DNA of 64,000 nucleotides from Rheinheimera pleomorphica (GCF_011634895.1 NZ_SIRR01000008.1:682001-746000); one strand, 5' to 3'. Counted from the stretch's first letter, positions 1 to 10,125 are shown. Made by a program: numbers and translations. Notes: generated from the sequence alone by a model not told the origin.

Positions 1-381
1 GGTATTGAGCGCTTTAGACTTGTTGTTGCGGTCAATCAGGATATTGCCGCTTAGCCAGTACAACTGACCAAAAAACGGAATAAACTTCAGGCTTTTTTTG
101 CCAATGGTGACGGTGCGCGGCTCTACCGCATTACTGATGGTAAATAAATCGAGATTATTCTGATGGTTAGCAATATAAACGCATGGCTGACCAATGTCGG
201 CGCCCTGATGCTTACGCACTTCCACTTTAATACCAAAGATCCATGCCGCCCAGCCATACCAGTGTGAGAAGATAAACACATTATTGGCATGAAAAGGCCG
301 CAGCAGACATAACAACAGACCCGCAACTGTACTAAGAATAAAAAACAGTACTAATAAGATTAACCGTACTACCGCTATCAC
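1..381 (-). CDS. plsC: 1-acyl-sn-glycerol-3-phosphate acyltransferase (partial, 3' end outside window)
   Basis: This is the N-terminal 127 codons of a PlsC-type acyltransferase, which transfers an acyl chain to lysophosphatidic acid at the inner membrane to make phosphatidic acid. A hydrophobic N-terminal segment (about residues 5-27) is followed by the NHQ-x3-D form of the catalytic HX4D motif (ANHQNNLD) and by the later motif GNILIDR. The start is read as GTG at 381 with GAGAT just upstream. It lies downstream of parC, as in E. coli, but a terminator separates the two genes. The reading frame runs off the left edge. Confidence 0.88.
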   Translation of the reverse strand, partial: MIAVVRLILLVLFFILSTVAGLLLCLLRPFHANNVFIFSHWYGWAAWIFGIKVEVRKHQGADIGQPCVYIANHQNNLDLFTISNAVEPRTVTIGKKSLKFIPFFGQLYWLSGNILIDRNNKSKALNT

Positions 382-414
382 TTGCTATCTCCACACTGCC
401 GGCCTGGCCTGGCA

Positions 415-443
415 ATAAAAAAGGCGCCGTAAAAAAGGCGCCT
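415..443 (-). terminator. Rho-independent terminator of parC
   Basis: Read on the minus strand, a 7-bp stem AGGCGCC / GGCGCCT with an 8-nt loop is followed by TTTTTATTG. It sits directly after the parC stop codon and before plsC. Confidence 0.8.
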
Positions 444-455
444 AGTATAGCGGCT

Positions 456-2744
456 TTACTCGCTACTGCTGGTTTGATCACTGCTGCTATCCGCCGTTTG
501 GCTGACTAATACCTCATCAATGCGCTGCAAGCCACGCGGCAGTTTATTACCACGCCGGCCACGCTCACCATGATAATGCGCTAAGTCATCGGCTTTTAAC
601 CCCAGCTTACGTTTACCCGCCACCAGGGTGACGCTGCCAGAGGCCGGCACTATCGCCAGCTGGCAAACATACTCTTCACGGCTGGCCGCACGGGCTGACG
701 GAATAGACATCAGCTTGTTGCCTTTACCCTTGCTCAGTTTAGGTAAATCGGCCACCGGGAACACCAGCATCCGGCCTTCGTTAGAGATACATAACACCAG
801 ATCGGTCTCTGGCTGTTTAACCACCAGCGGCGGCAGCACTTTCGCCCCCAGCGGCAGGCTGAGCACCGCTTTACCGGCTTTATTACGGCTGAGTAAATCG
901 CTGTACTCGGCAACAAAGCCATAGCCGGCGTCACTGGCCAGCAACAGTGCTTGTTTTTCATCGCCCAGCAACACATGGTCAAAACTTTCACCGGCGACAA
1001 CAGCAAAACGGCCACTTAACGGCTCACCCTGGCCACGGGCTGAGGGTAGCTCATGCGCTTCGGTGGCAAAGCTGCGGCCGGACGAATCGATAAACACCGC
1101 CTGCTGATTAGAGCGGCCACTGGCCAGTGCTTTAAAGGCATCACCGGCTTTGTAGCTTAGTGCGTTGCCATCAATATCATGGCCTTTGGCGCAGCGTACC
1201 CAGCCTTTTTCCGACAAAATCACCGTTACCGGCTCGCTGGGCAGCAGTTCTTTTTCGCTAAGGGCTTTAGCTTCGCCGCGCTGCACTATCGGGCTGCGAC
1301 GCTCATCGCCGTATTTCTCGGCGTCAGCCAGCAGCTCATCGCGAATAAGCTTGGTCAGCTTTTTCTCTGAACCTAAAATAGCCTGTAATTTATCGCGCTC
1401 CTTGGCCAGCTCGTCCTGCTCGCCACGAATTTTCATTTCTTCAAGCTTGGCCAAATGGCGTAATTTCAGCTCTAAAATGGCTTCGGCCTGGCGTTCGGTA
1501 ATGCCGAAAAACGCCACCAGTTCGGGCTTGGGCTCGTCAAAGGTGCGGATAATACGGATAACATCATCGATATTTAAAAAGGCAATTAATAAACCTTCCA
1601 ACACATGGATGCGATCCAGCACTTTATCCAAACGGAACTGCAGGCGCCGGCGCACGGTGTCACGGCGGAAGCTTAGCCATTCGGTTAAAATTTCCAGCAG
1701 GTTTTTCACCCGCGGCCGCTGATCTAAGCCAAGAATATTAATATTGACCCGGTAGCTTTTTTCCAGATCCGTGGTGGCAAACAAATGCTGCATCAGCTGC
1801 TCGACGTCAATGCGGTTCGAGCGCGGCACTATCACGATACGGGTTGGGTTTTCATGATCCGACTCATCACGTAAGTCGCTAACCATTGGCAGTTTTTTGG
1901 CCTGCATCTGGGCGGCAATTTGTTCCAGCACCTTGGCACCGGAGGTTTGATGCGGCAGCGCTGTGATAATAATATCGCCATCTTCCTGGCTGTACACAGC
2001 GCGCATTTTTACGCTGCCACGGCCGGTTTGATAAATAGCGGCTAAATCACTGGCCGGGCTGATAATTTCAGCATCGGTCGGGTAATCCGGCCCTTTTACG
2101 TACTGCATTAAATCCGTCACGCTGCTGTGCGGGTTATCCAGCAAAGCCGCGCAGGCATGGGCTACTTCGCGGGCATTATGTGGCGGAATATCAGTGGCCA
2201 TGCCCACGGCGATACCGGTAATGCCGTTTAGCAAAATATGCGGCAGCCGTGCCGGCAATACTTTCGGCTCTTCCAGGGTACCGTCAAAGTTAGGCAGCCA
2301 GTCGGTGGTGCCGGCGCCAAGTTCCGATAACAGCACTTCGGAGAAACGCGATAATTTGGCCTCGGTGTAACGCATCGCCGCAAACGATTTAGGGTCATCC
2401 GGGGCACCCCAGTTGCCCTGGCCATCTACCAGCGGATAGCGGTATGAAAACGGCTGCGCCATCAGCACCATGGCTTCGTAACAGGCGCTGTCACCGTGCG
2501 GGTGAAACTTACCCAGCACGTCACCGACAGTACGGGCCGATTTTTTATACTTAGCCAGGTGCGATAAACCCAGCTCAGACATCGCATAAACAATGCGCCG
2601 CTGTACCGGTTTTAACCCATCGCCAATATGCGGCAGCGCCCGGTCCATAATGACGTACATCGAGTAATTTAAATACGCTTCTTCGGTAAAGCGGCGCAGC
2701 GGCAGTTGCTCAACGCCATCGAGCGATATTACAGTTTCGGTCAT
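456..2744 (-). CDS. parC: DNA topoisomerase IV subunit A
   Basis: ParC is the DNA-cleaving subunit of topoisomerase IV, which decatenates daughter chromosomes as a ParC2ParE2 tetramer. The 762-residue product has the usual length. The catalytic tyrosine is Y126 (AAMRYTE). The quinolone-resistance region reads [10 protein letters not shown], with Ser86 and Glu90 at the positions equivalent to E. coli Ser80 and Glu84, so the common resistance substitutions are absent. The C-terminal half carries the degenerate beta-pinwheel blades. It follows the TPR gene by 3 bp, which in turn follows parE, so the three probably share a transcript that ends at the hairpin at 415-443. Confidence 0.97.
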   Translation of the reverse strand: MTETVISLDGVEQLPLRRFTEEAYLNYSMYVIMDRALPHIGDGLKPVQRRIVYAMSELGLSHLAKYKKSARTVGDVLGKFHPHGDSACYEAMVLMAQPFSYRYPLVDGQGNWGAPDDPKSFAAMRYTEAKLSRFSEVLLSELGAGTTDWLPNFDGTLEEPKVLPARLPHILLNGITGIAVGMATDIPPHNAREVAHACAALLDNPHSSVTDLMQYVKGPDYPTDAEIISPASDLAAIYQTGRGSVKMRAVYSQEDGDIIITALPHQTSGAKVLEQIAAQMQAKKLPMVSDLRDESDHENPTRIVIVPRSNRIDVEQLMQHLFATTDLEKSYRVNINILGLDQRPRVKNLLEILTEWLSFRRDTVRRRLQFRLDKVLDRIHVLEGLLIAFLNIDDVIRIIRTFDEPKPELVAFFGITERQAEAILELKLRHLAKLEEMKIRGEQDELAKERDKLQAILGSEKKLTKLIRDELLADAEKYGDERRSPIVQRGEAKALSEKELLPSEPVTVILSEKGWVRCAKGHDIDGNALSYKAGDAFKALASGRSNQQAVFIDSSGRSFATEAHELPSARGQGEPLSGRFAVVAGESFDHVLLGDEKQALLLASDAGYGFVAEYSDLLSRNKAGKAVLSLPLGAKVLPPLVVKQPETDLVLCISNEGRMLVFPVADLPKLSKGKGNKLMSIPSARAASREEYVCQLAIVPASGSVTLVAGKRKLGLKADDLAHYHGERGRRGNKLPRGLQRIDEVLVSQTADSSSDQTSSSE

Positions 2745-2747
2745 AGC

Positions 2748-4154
2748 TTATCCTGTCTGCCCGGGTTTATCAGCGCCCGGGGCCATGTGTTTTGTTTTGC
2801 GCCGCGCCAGTTGCCACAGCAATAAGATCAACAGTACCAGCGTGCTGCCAGCAAAAATAGTCAGCCACACCAGCTGCAGCTGGCTGCCGCGCTCGGCCTG
2901 CTGCAGCCGCAGGGCTTTTAATTCGTTGTCTTGCTCCAGCAGCAAGGTTTGCTGCTGTTGACGCTCGTGCTCAAACGCGGCGCGGATCTGTTCAAATGCC
3001 AGTTCATTTTCTTTGTTGCGCATATCCTGATAGTCAGCAACAAAGTCGTACAGCTGATGATAGGCTTTCTGGTACTCGCCCTGGGCGGCCAGCAGCTGGG
3101 CTTTCAAATGCCAGATCGCCAGGCGGCTGGCGACATCTTCACGCAGGCCGTCTTTATTCAGACTTTGCTCGGCCAGCAGTACCTGCTGTATCGCCGGCGA
3201 AACCTGATCTAATTTCTTTAAGATCAACGCTTTTTCATAATAATGTGTCGCCAGATGCGCGCTGGATTGCAACAAGGGCAAATACTGCTCAGCCTTATCG
3301 ATATACGATAAAGCGGCTTCCCCGCGATCGGCATTAATGCTGGCAATCGCCAGGCCTAAATAGGCATGGTACAAATTAACGTTGTCCTGCAGCTGCTGGC
3401 TTTTTTGTAGCATTTGGTTATAGGTTTGCAGTGACAATTCATAGCGCTGCAGATAACTGTAAGTGCGAGCCAGGTTGTACAACACTGTGATTTGGTTTTT
3501 CGGCCAGTCCAGCCGCTGATATTGTTGCAGCGCACTGTTCAGTAGCTCGATGGCTTCTTCATCATAACCCAGCGCCGAGTACAATAACCCCAGTTCAGCC
3601 GTCACTTCGGCCAGCACTTCATTATCGTTCAGTTGCTGCGCACGCTGATAAGTATCTTTAAGCAGCGCCAGCGCTTGTTGGTCGTTATTTTGGATCGATA
3701 AAATTGCCGCATGGTTAATCTGGCCAAGCAAAATATATTTTTCATTTTCCAGCGCCGTCGCCAGCGTCATACCGTCCAGATAATGCTGTAATGCGCCCGG
3801 GTAATCGGTTTGCATTTCACGGGCAAAACCCAGCTCATACAATAGCTTGACTTTAATAATGTCGTTGTCAGCGGCAACCAGCGCTAACCCTTGCTCTGCC
3901 GCTTGCTGTTGTTGCTGGTGCCGGCCAAGGGCGTCAAATAATACCGCCTGTAAATAATACCACTGCGCCTGCTGTGGCCGACTTAACTGTGGTAATTCAT
4001 GCTGATGCTGCTGCAGTAACGCCAGCATAGCTTCGGGTTGCTGCCGCTTTTGCGCCGCCACCTGCTCCAGCCAGCCAGGCGCTTGCTGCGCATACAACGA
4101 CGGGCTAACGCCAAGCAGCACAAGCAGTAAAATCGCAGTACAGTGTTTTATCAC
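2748..4154 (-). CDS. TPR-repeat membrane protein between parE and parC
   Basis: This 468-residue protein of unknown role starts at GTG 4154. The frame is open further upstream, but that extension would lie inside parE, and the GTG start gives a clean signal peptide (MIKHCTAILLLVLLGVSPSL, cleavage after YA). Several TPR-like helical repeats follow (about residues 60-360, recurring A-x-x-x-Y-x-x-A-L patterns), then a Gln/Glu-rich coiled coil, then one membrane helix near residues 425-447 and a short basic tail. The layout resembles the sensor half of TPR diguanylate cyclases and TPR histidine kinases, but no GGDEF or kinase domain is present. It is very Gln-rich. Only 3 bp separate it from parC and 31 bp from parE, so it is probably co-transcribed with topoisomerase IV. 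Confidence 0.82.
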   Translation of the reverse strand: MIKHCTAILLLVLLGVSPSLYAQQAPGWLEQVAAQKRQQPEAMLALLQQHQHELPQLSRPQQAQWYYLQAVLFDALGRHQQQQQAAEQGLALVAADNDIIKVKLLYELGFAREMQTDYPGALQHYLDGMTLATALENEKYILLGQINHAAILSIQNNDQQALALLKDTYQRAQQLNDNEVLAEVTAELGLLYSALGYDEEAIELLNSALQQYQRLDWPKNQITVLYNLARTYSYLQRYELSLQTYNQMLQKSQQLQDNVNLYHAYLGLAIASINADRGEAALSYIDKAEQYLPLLQSSAHLATHYYEKALILKKLDQVSPAIQQVLLAEQSLNKDGLREDVASRLAIWHLKAQLLAAQGEYQKAYHQLYDFVADYQDMRNKENELAFEQIRAAFEHERQQQQTLLLEQDNELKALRLQQAERGSQLQLVWLTIFAGSTLVLLILLLWQLARRKTKHMAPGADKPGQTG

Positions 4155-4185
4155 AGTTCTGACACCCCGTTGGTTTAAATACCGG

Positions 4186-6081
4186 TTATACGGCAATGGC
4201 CGCTTTATCACCCTTTTGTTCCAGCCAGTCACGCCGGTCGGTGGCGCGTTTTTTCGCCAGTAACATATCCATAATTTCCAGCGTTTGCGCCACGTCATCA
4301 ATGGTTAGCTGCACCAATCGGCGGGTATTGGGATCCATAGTGGTTTCACGCAGTTGTAGCGGGTTCATCTCGCCTAAGCCTTTAAAGCGCTGCACATTCA
4401 CTTTGCCACGCTTTTTCTCTGCCTCTATCCGGTCTAAAATGCCGTTTTTCTCATCTTCATCCAGGGCGTAATACACCTCTTTGCCAATGTCGATACGGTA
4501 CAGCGGCGGCATGGCGACATAAACATGGCCGGCTTCGACCAGCGAGCGGAAATGCCGCATAAACAGTGCACACAACAAGGTCGCAATGTGCAAACCGTCC
4601 GAGTCGGCATCGGCCAGAATACAAATTTTACCGTAGCGCAGCGCGGATAAATCGGCGCTGTCCGGGTCCATACCTATGGCGACAGAAATATCGTGAACTT
4701 CCTGCGAAGCCAGGATTTGGCCCGACTCGACCTCCCAGGTGTTGAGAATTTTACCGCGCAGCGGCATCACTGCCTGAAACTCGCGGTCGCGCGCTTGTTT
4801 GGCACTGCCACCGGCCGAGTCACCCTCAACCAGAAACAGCTCGGTCTGGTTTAAATCCTGTGCTGAACAGTCGGCCAGTTTACCGGGCAACGCCGGGCCG
4901 GACGTCACTTTTTTGCGCACAACTTTTTTTGCGGCCTTTAACCGCCGCTGTGCATTATTAATGCAAAAATCAGCCAGGCTTTCGGCAATATCGGTATGCT
5001 CATTCAGCCATAAACTAAAGGCATCTTTGACAATGCCGGAGACAAAGGCTGCTGACTGGCGTGACGATAAACGCTCTTTGGTCTGGCCGGCAAACTGCGG
5101 ATCCTGCATTTTCAGCGATAAAATATAGCTGCAGCGGTCCCAGATATCCTCAGCTGACAATTTAATACCGCGCGGCAGCAGGTTGCGAAACTCGCAAAAC
5201 TCGCGCAGCGCCTCCAGCAAGCCCTGGCGCAGACCATTAACATGGGTACCGCCCTGGGCGGTGGGGATCAGGTTAACATAGCTTTCAGTAACCAGTTCGC
5301 CGCCTTCGGGCAGCCACAACAAGGCCCACTCCACCGCTTCGGTGCTGGCACTGAAACTGCCGGTAAACGGCTGCTCGGGCAGACAGACATAGTCTTTCAC
5401 CGACTCTGCCAGGTAATCTTTAATGCCGTTCTGGTAACACCACTGATATTGTTGCTGGTTAACTTTGTCGTCAAAACTGACCGTTAAGCCCGGGCACAAT
5501 ACCGCCTTGGCTTTTAATACATGCAGCAAACGGCTGACGGAAAACTTCGGCGAGTCAAAATAAGACGGCGTCGGCCAAAACCGGACCCGGGTACCGGTAT
5601 TGCGCTTGCCTACGGTACCGGTTACTGTCAGCTCTGACACCTTGTTGCCATGTTCAAACGCCATTTCGTACACATTGCCGTCGCGGCGCACCGTCACATC
5701 TACCCGGCTCGATAACGCATTAACCACGGAAATACCGACGCCGTGCAAACCACCAGAGAACTGATAGTTTTTATTGGAGAACTTACCACCGGCATGCAGC
5801 CGGCAGAAAATCAGTTCAACGCCGCTGACCCCCTCTTCCGGGTGAATATCAACCGGCATACCGCGGCCATTATCAATGACTTCCAGCGACTGGTCGTCGT
5901 GCAATATCACCTGCACGTTGTCGGCATGGCCGGCCAAGGCTTCATCGACGCTGTTGTCGATAACTTCCTGGCCCAAATGATTTGGCCGGCTGGTGTCGGT
6001 ATACATTCCGGGGCGACGCTGCACCGGTTCTAGCCCGGTCAGCACTTCAATCGAATCGGCATTGTACTGTTGTGAAGTCAT
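4186..6081 (-). CDS. parE: DNA topoisomerase IV subunit B
   Basis: ParE is the ATPase subunit of topoisomerase IV. GHKL motifs are visible near the N-terminus (EVIDNSVDEA, DNGRGMPVD, GGLHGVG). The TOPRIM domain has EGDSAGG near residue 418 and DADSDG near 490. I place the start at ATG 6081 because MTSQQYNADSIEVLTGLEP aligns with the E. coli start MTQTYNADAIEVLTGLEP, giving 631 residues against 630 in E. coli; an in-frame GTG lies 12 nt upstream at 6093 but has no ribosome site. yqiA, cpdA, yqiB and nudF precede it on the same strand, as in E. coli. Confidence 0.96.
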   Translation of the reverse strand: MTSQQYNADSIEVLTGLEPVQRRPGMYTDTSRPNHLGQEVIDNSVDEALAGHADNVQVILHDDQSLEVIDNGRGMPVDIHPEEGVSGVELIFCRLHAGGKFSNKNYQFSGGLHGVGISVVNALSSRVDVTVRRDGNVYEMAFEHGNKVSELTVTGTVGKRNTGTRVRFWPTPSYFDSPKFSVSRLLHVLKAKAVLCPGLTVSFDDKVNQQQYQWCYQNGIKDYLAESVKDYVCLPEQPFTGSFSASTEAVEWALLWLPEGGELVTESYVNLIPTAQGGTHVNGLRQGLLEALREFCEFRNLLPRGIKLSAEDIWDRCSYILSLKMQDPQFAGQTKERLSSRQSAAFVSGIVKDAFSLWLNEHTDIAESLADFCINNAQRRLKAAKKVVRKKVTSGPALPGKLADCSAQDLNQTELFLVEGDSAGGSAKQARDREFQAVMPLRGKILNTWEVESGQILASQEVHDISVAIGMDPDSADLSALRYGKICILADADSDGLHIATLLCALFMRHFRSLVEAGHVYVAMPPLYRIDIGKEVYYALDEDEKNGILDRIEAEKKRGKVNVQRFKGLGEMNPLQLRETTMDPNTRRLVQLTIDDVAQTLEIMDMLLAKKRATDRRDWLEQKGDKAAIAV

Positions 6082-6117
6082 AGTCTCGGTCACTGGCTGA
6101 TTGGATTTAGCGCGTTT

Positions 6118-6690
6118 TTACGCGAGTTGGCAAAAATTGGCAATAGTTGCAAGCTGTGCCGCATAACCGACATAGCTGTGATCGCCACCTTCGCTCAGTT
6201 TTATGTCAGCGCCCTGATAGTAATCCAGCGCCAGACGGTAATCTAACACTTCATCGCCGCTTTGCAACAACAGCAGGTAATTCTCTGGCTGCTTAAGTTG
6301 CTTTGGCATTAACTGCTCCAGCGTGGCCATTTGCGCGGCAGTCACATCAAAGTGCTGCTGCAGCACCGGGTGATAATAGCGGCCCAGATGCTTATCCAGC
6401 ACGGTGTGCGGGGCCACTGCCGGGTTAATCAGGCAGGCACGGCAGTTTAGCTGTTCGGCAATACAGGTCGCCAGAAAGCCGCCCAGGGAACTGCCAATCA
6501 GCGCCACCTCGCGCGCACTGCCCAGGTGCTGTTTAATCAACGCCAGTGCGGCAACCGGCTCATAGGGTAAGTCCAGGGCGGCATAATCAATATGCGGGTA
6601 ATGGCAGGCAAAAAACGCACTGGTTAAACGTGCTTTCTCAGAATGTGACGAGCTGGCAAAGCCATGTAAATAAACTACTTTTTTACTCAT
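6118..6690 (-). CDS. yqiA: YqiA-type esterase (UPF0227)
   Basis: A 190-residue alpha/beta-hydrolase of the YqiA family, whose E. coli member hydrolyses short acyl-CoA and p-nitrophenyl esters; the physiological substrate is unknown. The nucleophile elbow is GSSLGG with Ser68, the early oxyanion region is YLHGFASS, and the catalytic His lies in GGDHSYVGY near the C-terminus. The start codon overlaps the end of cpdA by 8 bp, and parE follows, matching the E. coli operon cpdA-yqiA-parE. Confidence 0.9.
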   Translation of the reverse strand: MSKKVVYLHGFASSSHSEKARLTSAFFACHYPHIDYAALDLPYEPVAALALIKQHLGSAREVALIGSSLGGFLATCIAEQLNCRACLINPAVAPHTVLDKHLGRYYHPVLQQHFDVTAAQMATLEQLMPKQLKQPENYLLLLQSGDEVLDYRLALDYYQGADIKLSEGGDHSYVGYAAQLATIANFCQLA

Positions 6691-7468
6691 TATTACTACT
6701 ATTCGTTAAATTAAGCTGGCGAAACTGCCAGCTGACATCACCACTGGCGCTAAAGTACCAGTCACACCACTGCGGCCCGCCGTCCTGCGTTTGCCAGTCA
6801 GGCGTGGGCAAAAACTGCACTGAGGTCGCCGGACAACCGACAATGTCTATCTGCCGGTGCTGCTGTTGATACGCATAATGCGCATGGCCGTGCGCTATGC
6901 CGCGAATACGTGGTTCAGCAGCAATAGCCTGCCACAGCTGTGTCTGATGCTGCTGGCCATGTTTATCAATAAAGCAGTTTAACGGCAGCGGGTGATGATG
7001 GCAAAACAACCAGATAGCGCCGGACAGATTTTGCCGGCACTGCTGGGCCAGCCAGTGCTGTTCGGCCAGTGGAAATACCCCTGCCGGCGAATCACCTTTG
7101 CTGTTTAGCAGCAATAACTGCCAGCCTGCCAGCCCAAGGCTGCGCTCAGGCCGAAAGGGGGCCTGCTGGCATAATGCAGCCAACTGCGTGATATCGTCAT
7201 GATTACCGGGCAGACAAAATACCGGGCAACGCAGCGGCGCCATCAGTTGCGCCAATAATTGATAAGACTGCTCGCTGTGGTCCTGGGTAACATCGCCGGT
7301 TAACAGCACTGCATCCGGTGGCTGTTGCACCAGCTGCTGTACTATCGCCGCCAAATGCCGGGCTGGCCGGATACCTTTATAGTCGCCTTCAGCACTGCCC
7401 AGCAAGTGGCAATCAGTGAGCTGGGCCAGATAATACTGCGGCTTTAACGCAAACTGATACGGCTTCAC
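6683..7468 (-). CDS. cpdA: 3',5'-cyclic-AMP phosphodiesterase
   Basis: CpdA is a class III cAMP phosphodiesterase that lowers cytoplasmic cAMP. The 261-residue product shows the metallophosphoesterase metal-binding motifs in order: D19-C-H21, GD(59)V, GNH(90)D, a CHHHP block and GHAHY. I start it at GTG 7468, where GTGA overlaps the yqiB stop by 4 bp and CAGGAG lies upstream; a longer frame reaching 7522 would run well into yqiB and adds nothing conserved. Confidence 0.92.
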   Translation of the reverse strand: MKPYQFALKPQYYLAQLTDCHLLGSAEGDYKGIRPARHLAAIVQQLVQQPPDAVLLTGDVTQDHSEQSYQLLAQLMAPLRCPVFCLPGNHDDITQLAALCQQAPFRPERSLGLAGWQLLLLNSKGDSPAGVFPLAEQHWLAQQCRQNLSGAIWLFCHHHPLPLNCFIDKHGQQHQTQLWQAIAAEPRIRGIAHGHAHYAYQQQHRQIDIVGCPATSVQFLPTPDWQTQDGGPQWCDWYFSASGDVSWQFRQLNLTNSSNNE

Positions 7469-7902
7469 CCGAATGCCAGCTCCTGGTTTATATAGCCCTG
7501 TGCGGTGCACAATTTTAACCAATCGCGCAGCAGCAAATTAATTTGCCGCTTTTCATCGGGTAGCAACATATCCAGATTAGGATAATCGTAACGCGCCTGA
7601 AAGCGGCTGATATGCTGGCAAGCCAGCACCTCGGCAACCTGGGCATCGTGATATAAACGCACGGTAAAGCGTGGCCGGAAATATGCCTGAGCGTCAAGCA
7701 GTTCAATGTCTAAGGTGGTGGTAAAGCGCGCCACTTCAGTGACGCTAAGGCGGTAACAGTGCTGGGCGCTGATCTGAATATCAACACTTTGGCCACATTT
7801 TACCTCCGCCTTTAAATAGCGGTTCAGCTGCGCATAATTACGCTCACACAGCGCAAGAAAATCCGGTAACTTGGGCACATATTTTTGCCGCTTAAACCAC
7901 AC
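7465..7902 (-). CDS. yqiB: DUF1249 protein YqiB
   Basis: A 145-residue protein of the DUF1249 family, of unknown function, always found between nudF and cpdA in related genomes. It opens with a basic stretch (MWFKRQKYVPKLPDF). Its GTG start lies one base after the nudF stop codon, and its stop codon overlaps the start of cpdA, so translational coupling across the operon is likely. Confidence 0.88.
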   Translation of the reverse strand: MWFKRQKYVPKLPDFLALCERNYAQLNRYLKAEVKCGQSVDIQISAQHCYRLSVTEVARFTTTLDIELLDAQAYFRPRFTVRLYHDAQVAEVLACQHISRFQARYDYPNLDMLLPDEKRQINLLLRDWLKLCTAQGYINQELAFG

Positions 7903-7903
7903 G

Positions 7904-8551
7904 CTAAGCCCCCCAGGCTTGTTTCACTTTATCAAGGTTAAGCGCCAGCCATTGCAGGGCAATGACGCTGGCAGCATTATCAATTTTTTGTTCGGCCAGC
8001 AGCTGCATCGCCTCAGTACGCTTTAGCAGATGCACTTTAATGTCCTCATGCTCAGCCGCCAGGCCAAACAAGCCGGTACTGACTGGCTGCGTTAGGCGGC
8101 CAAGAAACAGCTGAATACGCTCTGTTGTACCGCCTGGGCTGGACAAGTAGCTAAGCATAGGCCAAAGTTCGTTGATTGTTAACCCGGCTTCTTCTTCGGC
8201 CTCGCGCTGCGCCACCTGCTCTGCGCTTTCGCCCGGCTCTATCATGCCGGCAATGGCTTCCAGCAACCAAGGGCTGGGGCTGCTGGCCATAGCGCCTAAG
8301 CGAAACTGTTCAATTAACACCAGCTCATCGGTTTGGGCATTATAAGGCAGCACCACTACCGCATGGCCACGTTCAAACATTTCCCGCTGCATCGGCTCAC
8401 TCCAACCGCCGGCGAACAGGCGATGACGCAGGGTATAGCGGTCTAAGCGAAAAAAACCCTGAAAAACCGTAGCTTTGTCGAGAATTTCTACATCTGCAGT
8501 GCTAAATGGCGGATACTGGTTTAACTTGAAATCAGACATGTCTGTACTCAT
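7904..8551 (-). CDS. nudF: ADP-ribose pyrophosphatase
   Basis: NudF hydrolyses ADP-ribose to AMP and ribose 5-phosphate. The 215-residue protein has the Nudix box GX5EX7REUXEEXGU around residues 110-132 (GMIEPGES ... REAEEEAGLT), and the C-terminal NAASVIALQWL block is shared with E. coli NudF. ATG 8551 and ATG 8539 (MSDFKLNQY) are both possible starts; the first is used. It is the first gene of the minus-strand operon that runs to parE and is divergent from tolC, as in E. coli. Confidence 0.93.
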   Translation of the reverse strand: MSTDMSDFKLNQYPPFSTADVEILDKATVFQGFFRLDRYTLRHRLFAGGWSEPMQREMFERGHAVVVLPYNAQTDELVLIEQFRLGAMASSPSPWLLEAIAGMIEPGESAEQVAQREAEEEAGLTINELWPMLSYLSSPGGTTERIQLFLGRLTQPVSTGLFGLAAEHEDIKVHLLKRTEAMQLLAEQKIDNAASVIALQWLALNLDKVKQAWGA

Positions 8552-8658
8552 ATTCTGTTACACTCTTGCGCATAACTTTACGGTTTAAAGATTACCTAGT
8601 TTACCGTAACAGAGTATTATTCGTGCAGTTTCCTTTTAGACGGCCAGGATTGGTAAAA

Positions 8659-10017
8659 ATGAAAAAAACCTTATTAAGCACCTTATTCGCCACCAGTTTC
8701 GGTTTGTTCAGTATGCAGGCTATGGCTGACAATCTGCAGAGTATCTATCAATTAGCCACACAAAAAGATCCGCAACTGTTAAAAGCGATTGCCAACCGCG
8801 ATGCCGCCAAACAGGGTATTGATGTCTCTAAAGCCAACTTATTACCACAGGTTAATTTAACCGCCGGTTACAGCAAGTCTATTGCAGAGCGTGCCCAGCC
8901 GTTTGAATCAGGCTTAGCCATTATTGAAAGTGATAGCCAGGGCTGGAGTGCTGAAATCGGCTTGTCGCAGTCGGTATTTAACTGGAATAACTGGAAAAAT
9001 CTGAATACCGCTGAAAAACGCGCTATGCAAAGCCAGACCAATCTGGATGCGGCTATTCAGGCCCTGATAGTGCGGGTGTCACAGGCATATTTTAATGTGT
9101 TAAAAGCGGTAGATGACTTAGGCTTTGCTGAGGCTGAAAAACGTGCAATAGAGCGCCAGCTGGAGCAAACCAAGCAGCGCTTTGCCGTGGGTTTAACCGC
9201 CATTACCGATGTGCATGAAGCCCAGGCCCAGTTTGACAGCGCGGTAGCGCGGCAAATTACCGCCCAGAACGGTCTGGAAACCGCCCGTGAAGCGCTGCGC
9301 GAAATTACCGGCCAATACCATAGCGAACTGGCCAGTTTAAATACCGATAAATTTGCCACCCAAACACCGTCGCCAGCCACCGCTGACGAATGGGTAAAAT
9401 TGGCGGAACAACTGAACCTGAATTTAAAAGCCAATAAACTGGCGTTGGAAATTGCGCAGAATGATATCGACAATGCGGTTGCTGGCCATTATCCAACGCT
9501 GGCGTTAGAGGCTTCTTATGGCACTTCAGATTCTACCACTGACACCACTTTCAACGGTGCTACCACCAGTACTAATACACCGCGGCTGGATAGCAAGCAA
9601 ATTGGTTTAAACCTGCGTGTGCCGTTATACAGCGGTGGCGCCACGACAGCACAAACCAGCGTGGCACGTGCTAATTATGTCGCGGCCAGCCAGGATCTGG
9701 AGCTAAGCTACCGCACCGCGGTACGCCAGGTACGCAGCTCCTTTAACGATATTAATGCCAATATCGCCACTATCCGCGCGTTAGAGCAGGCGGTCATTTC
9801 TGCTGAAAGTGCGTTAAACGCTACCGAAGCGGGTTTTGAAGTCGGCACCCGTACCATTGTTGACGTGCTGCAAAGCACCCGTAACCTGTTTGAAGCTCGC
9901 CGCAATTTATCCGGTGCCCGCTACAACTATGTAATCGCGATCCTAACACTGAAGCAAGCAGCCGGTAATTTGTCTGAGCAAGACTTACAGGCCATTAATC
10001 AGGCACTGGCCAGCTAA
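8659..10017 (+). CDS. tolC: Outer-membrane efflux channel TolC
   Basis: TolC is the trimeric outer-membrane exit duct used by tripartite drug pumps and type I secretion systems. The 452-residue product begins at ATG 8659, preceded by AGGAT, and has a signal peptide ending MQAMA; the open frame upstream is not translated sensibly. Two internally repeated outer membrane efflux domains follow, with typical segments such as VSQAYFNVLKA and RVPLYSGGATTAQ. Divergent nudF confirms the identity by context. A separate RND operon at 49.8-55.7 kb carries its own lipoprotein channel. Confidence 0.95.
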   Translation: MKKTLLSTLFATSFGLFSMQAMADNLQSIYQLATQKDPQLLKAIANRDAAKQGIDVSKANLLPQVNLTAGYSKSIAERAQPFESGLAIIESDSQGWSAEIGLSQSVFNWNNWKNLNTAEKRAMQSQTNLDAAIQALIVRVSQAYFNVLKAVDDLGFAEAEKRAIERQLEQTKQRFAVGLTAITDVHEAQAQFDSAVARQITAQNGLETAREALREITGQYHSELASLNTDKFATQTPSPATADEWVKLAEQLNLNLKANKLALEIAQNDIDNAVAGHYPTLALEASYGTSDSTTDTTFNGATTSTNTPRLDSKQIGLNLRVPLYSGGATTAQTSVARANYVAASQDLELSYRTAVRQVRSSFNDINANIATIRALEQAVISAESALNATEAGFEVGTRTIVDVLQSTRNLFEARRNLSGARYNYVIAILTLKQAAGNLSEQDLQAINQALAS

Positions 10018-10027
10018 GGCAACTATC

Positions 10028-10053
10028 AGGTTCGCCGCTGCGGCGGCGAACCT
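10028..10053 (+). terminator. Stem-loop after tolC
   Basis: A perfect 11-bp stem (AGGTTCGCCGC / GCGGCGAACCT) closes a TGCG tetraloop 10 nt after the tolC stop. Only a short TTTT follows at 10062, so termination or mRNA 3' protection are both possible. Confidence 0.6.
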
Positions 10054-10125
10054 CCTACCAGTTTTCGCTGTTCCCCCCGCTGAATTTGGCTACAATAGCG
10101 CATTATTTTTTTCTGAGGATATCGC

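Noticed and set aside
1165-1722. 185-codon plus-strand frame inside parC
   Set aside because: It lies wholly antisense to a highly conserved gene, its composition is Ser/Arg-rich as expected for a complement frame, and it has no ribosome site.
4155-4301. N-terminal extension of the TPR protein into parE
   Set aside because: The extension overlaps the parE coding end, is Trp/Arg-rich, and would hide the signal peptide that starts at GTG 4154.
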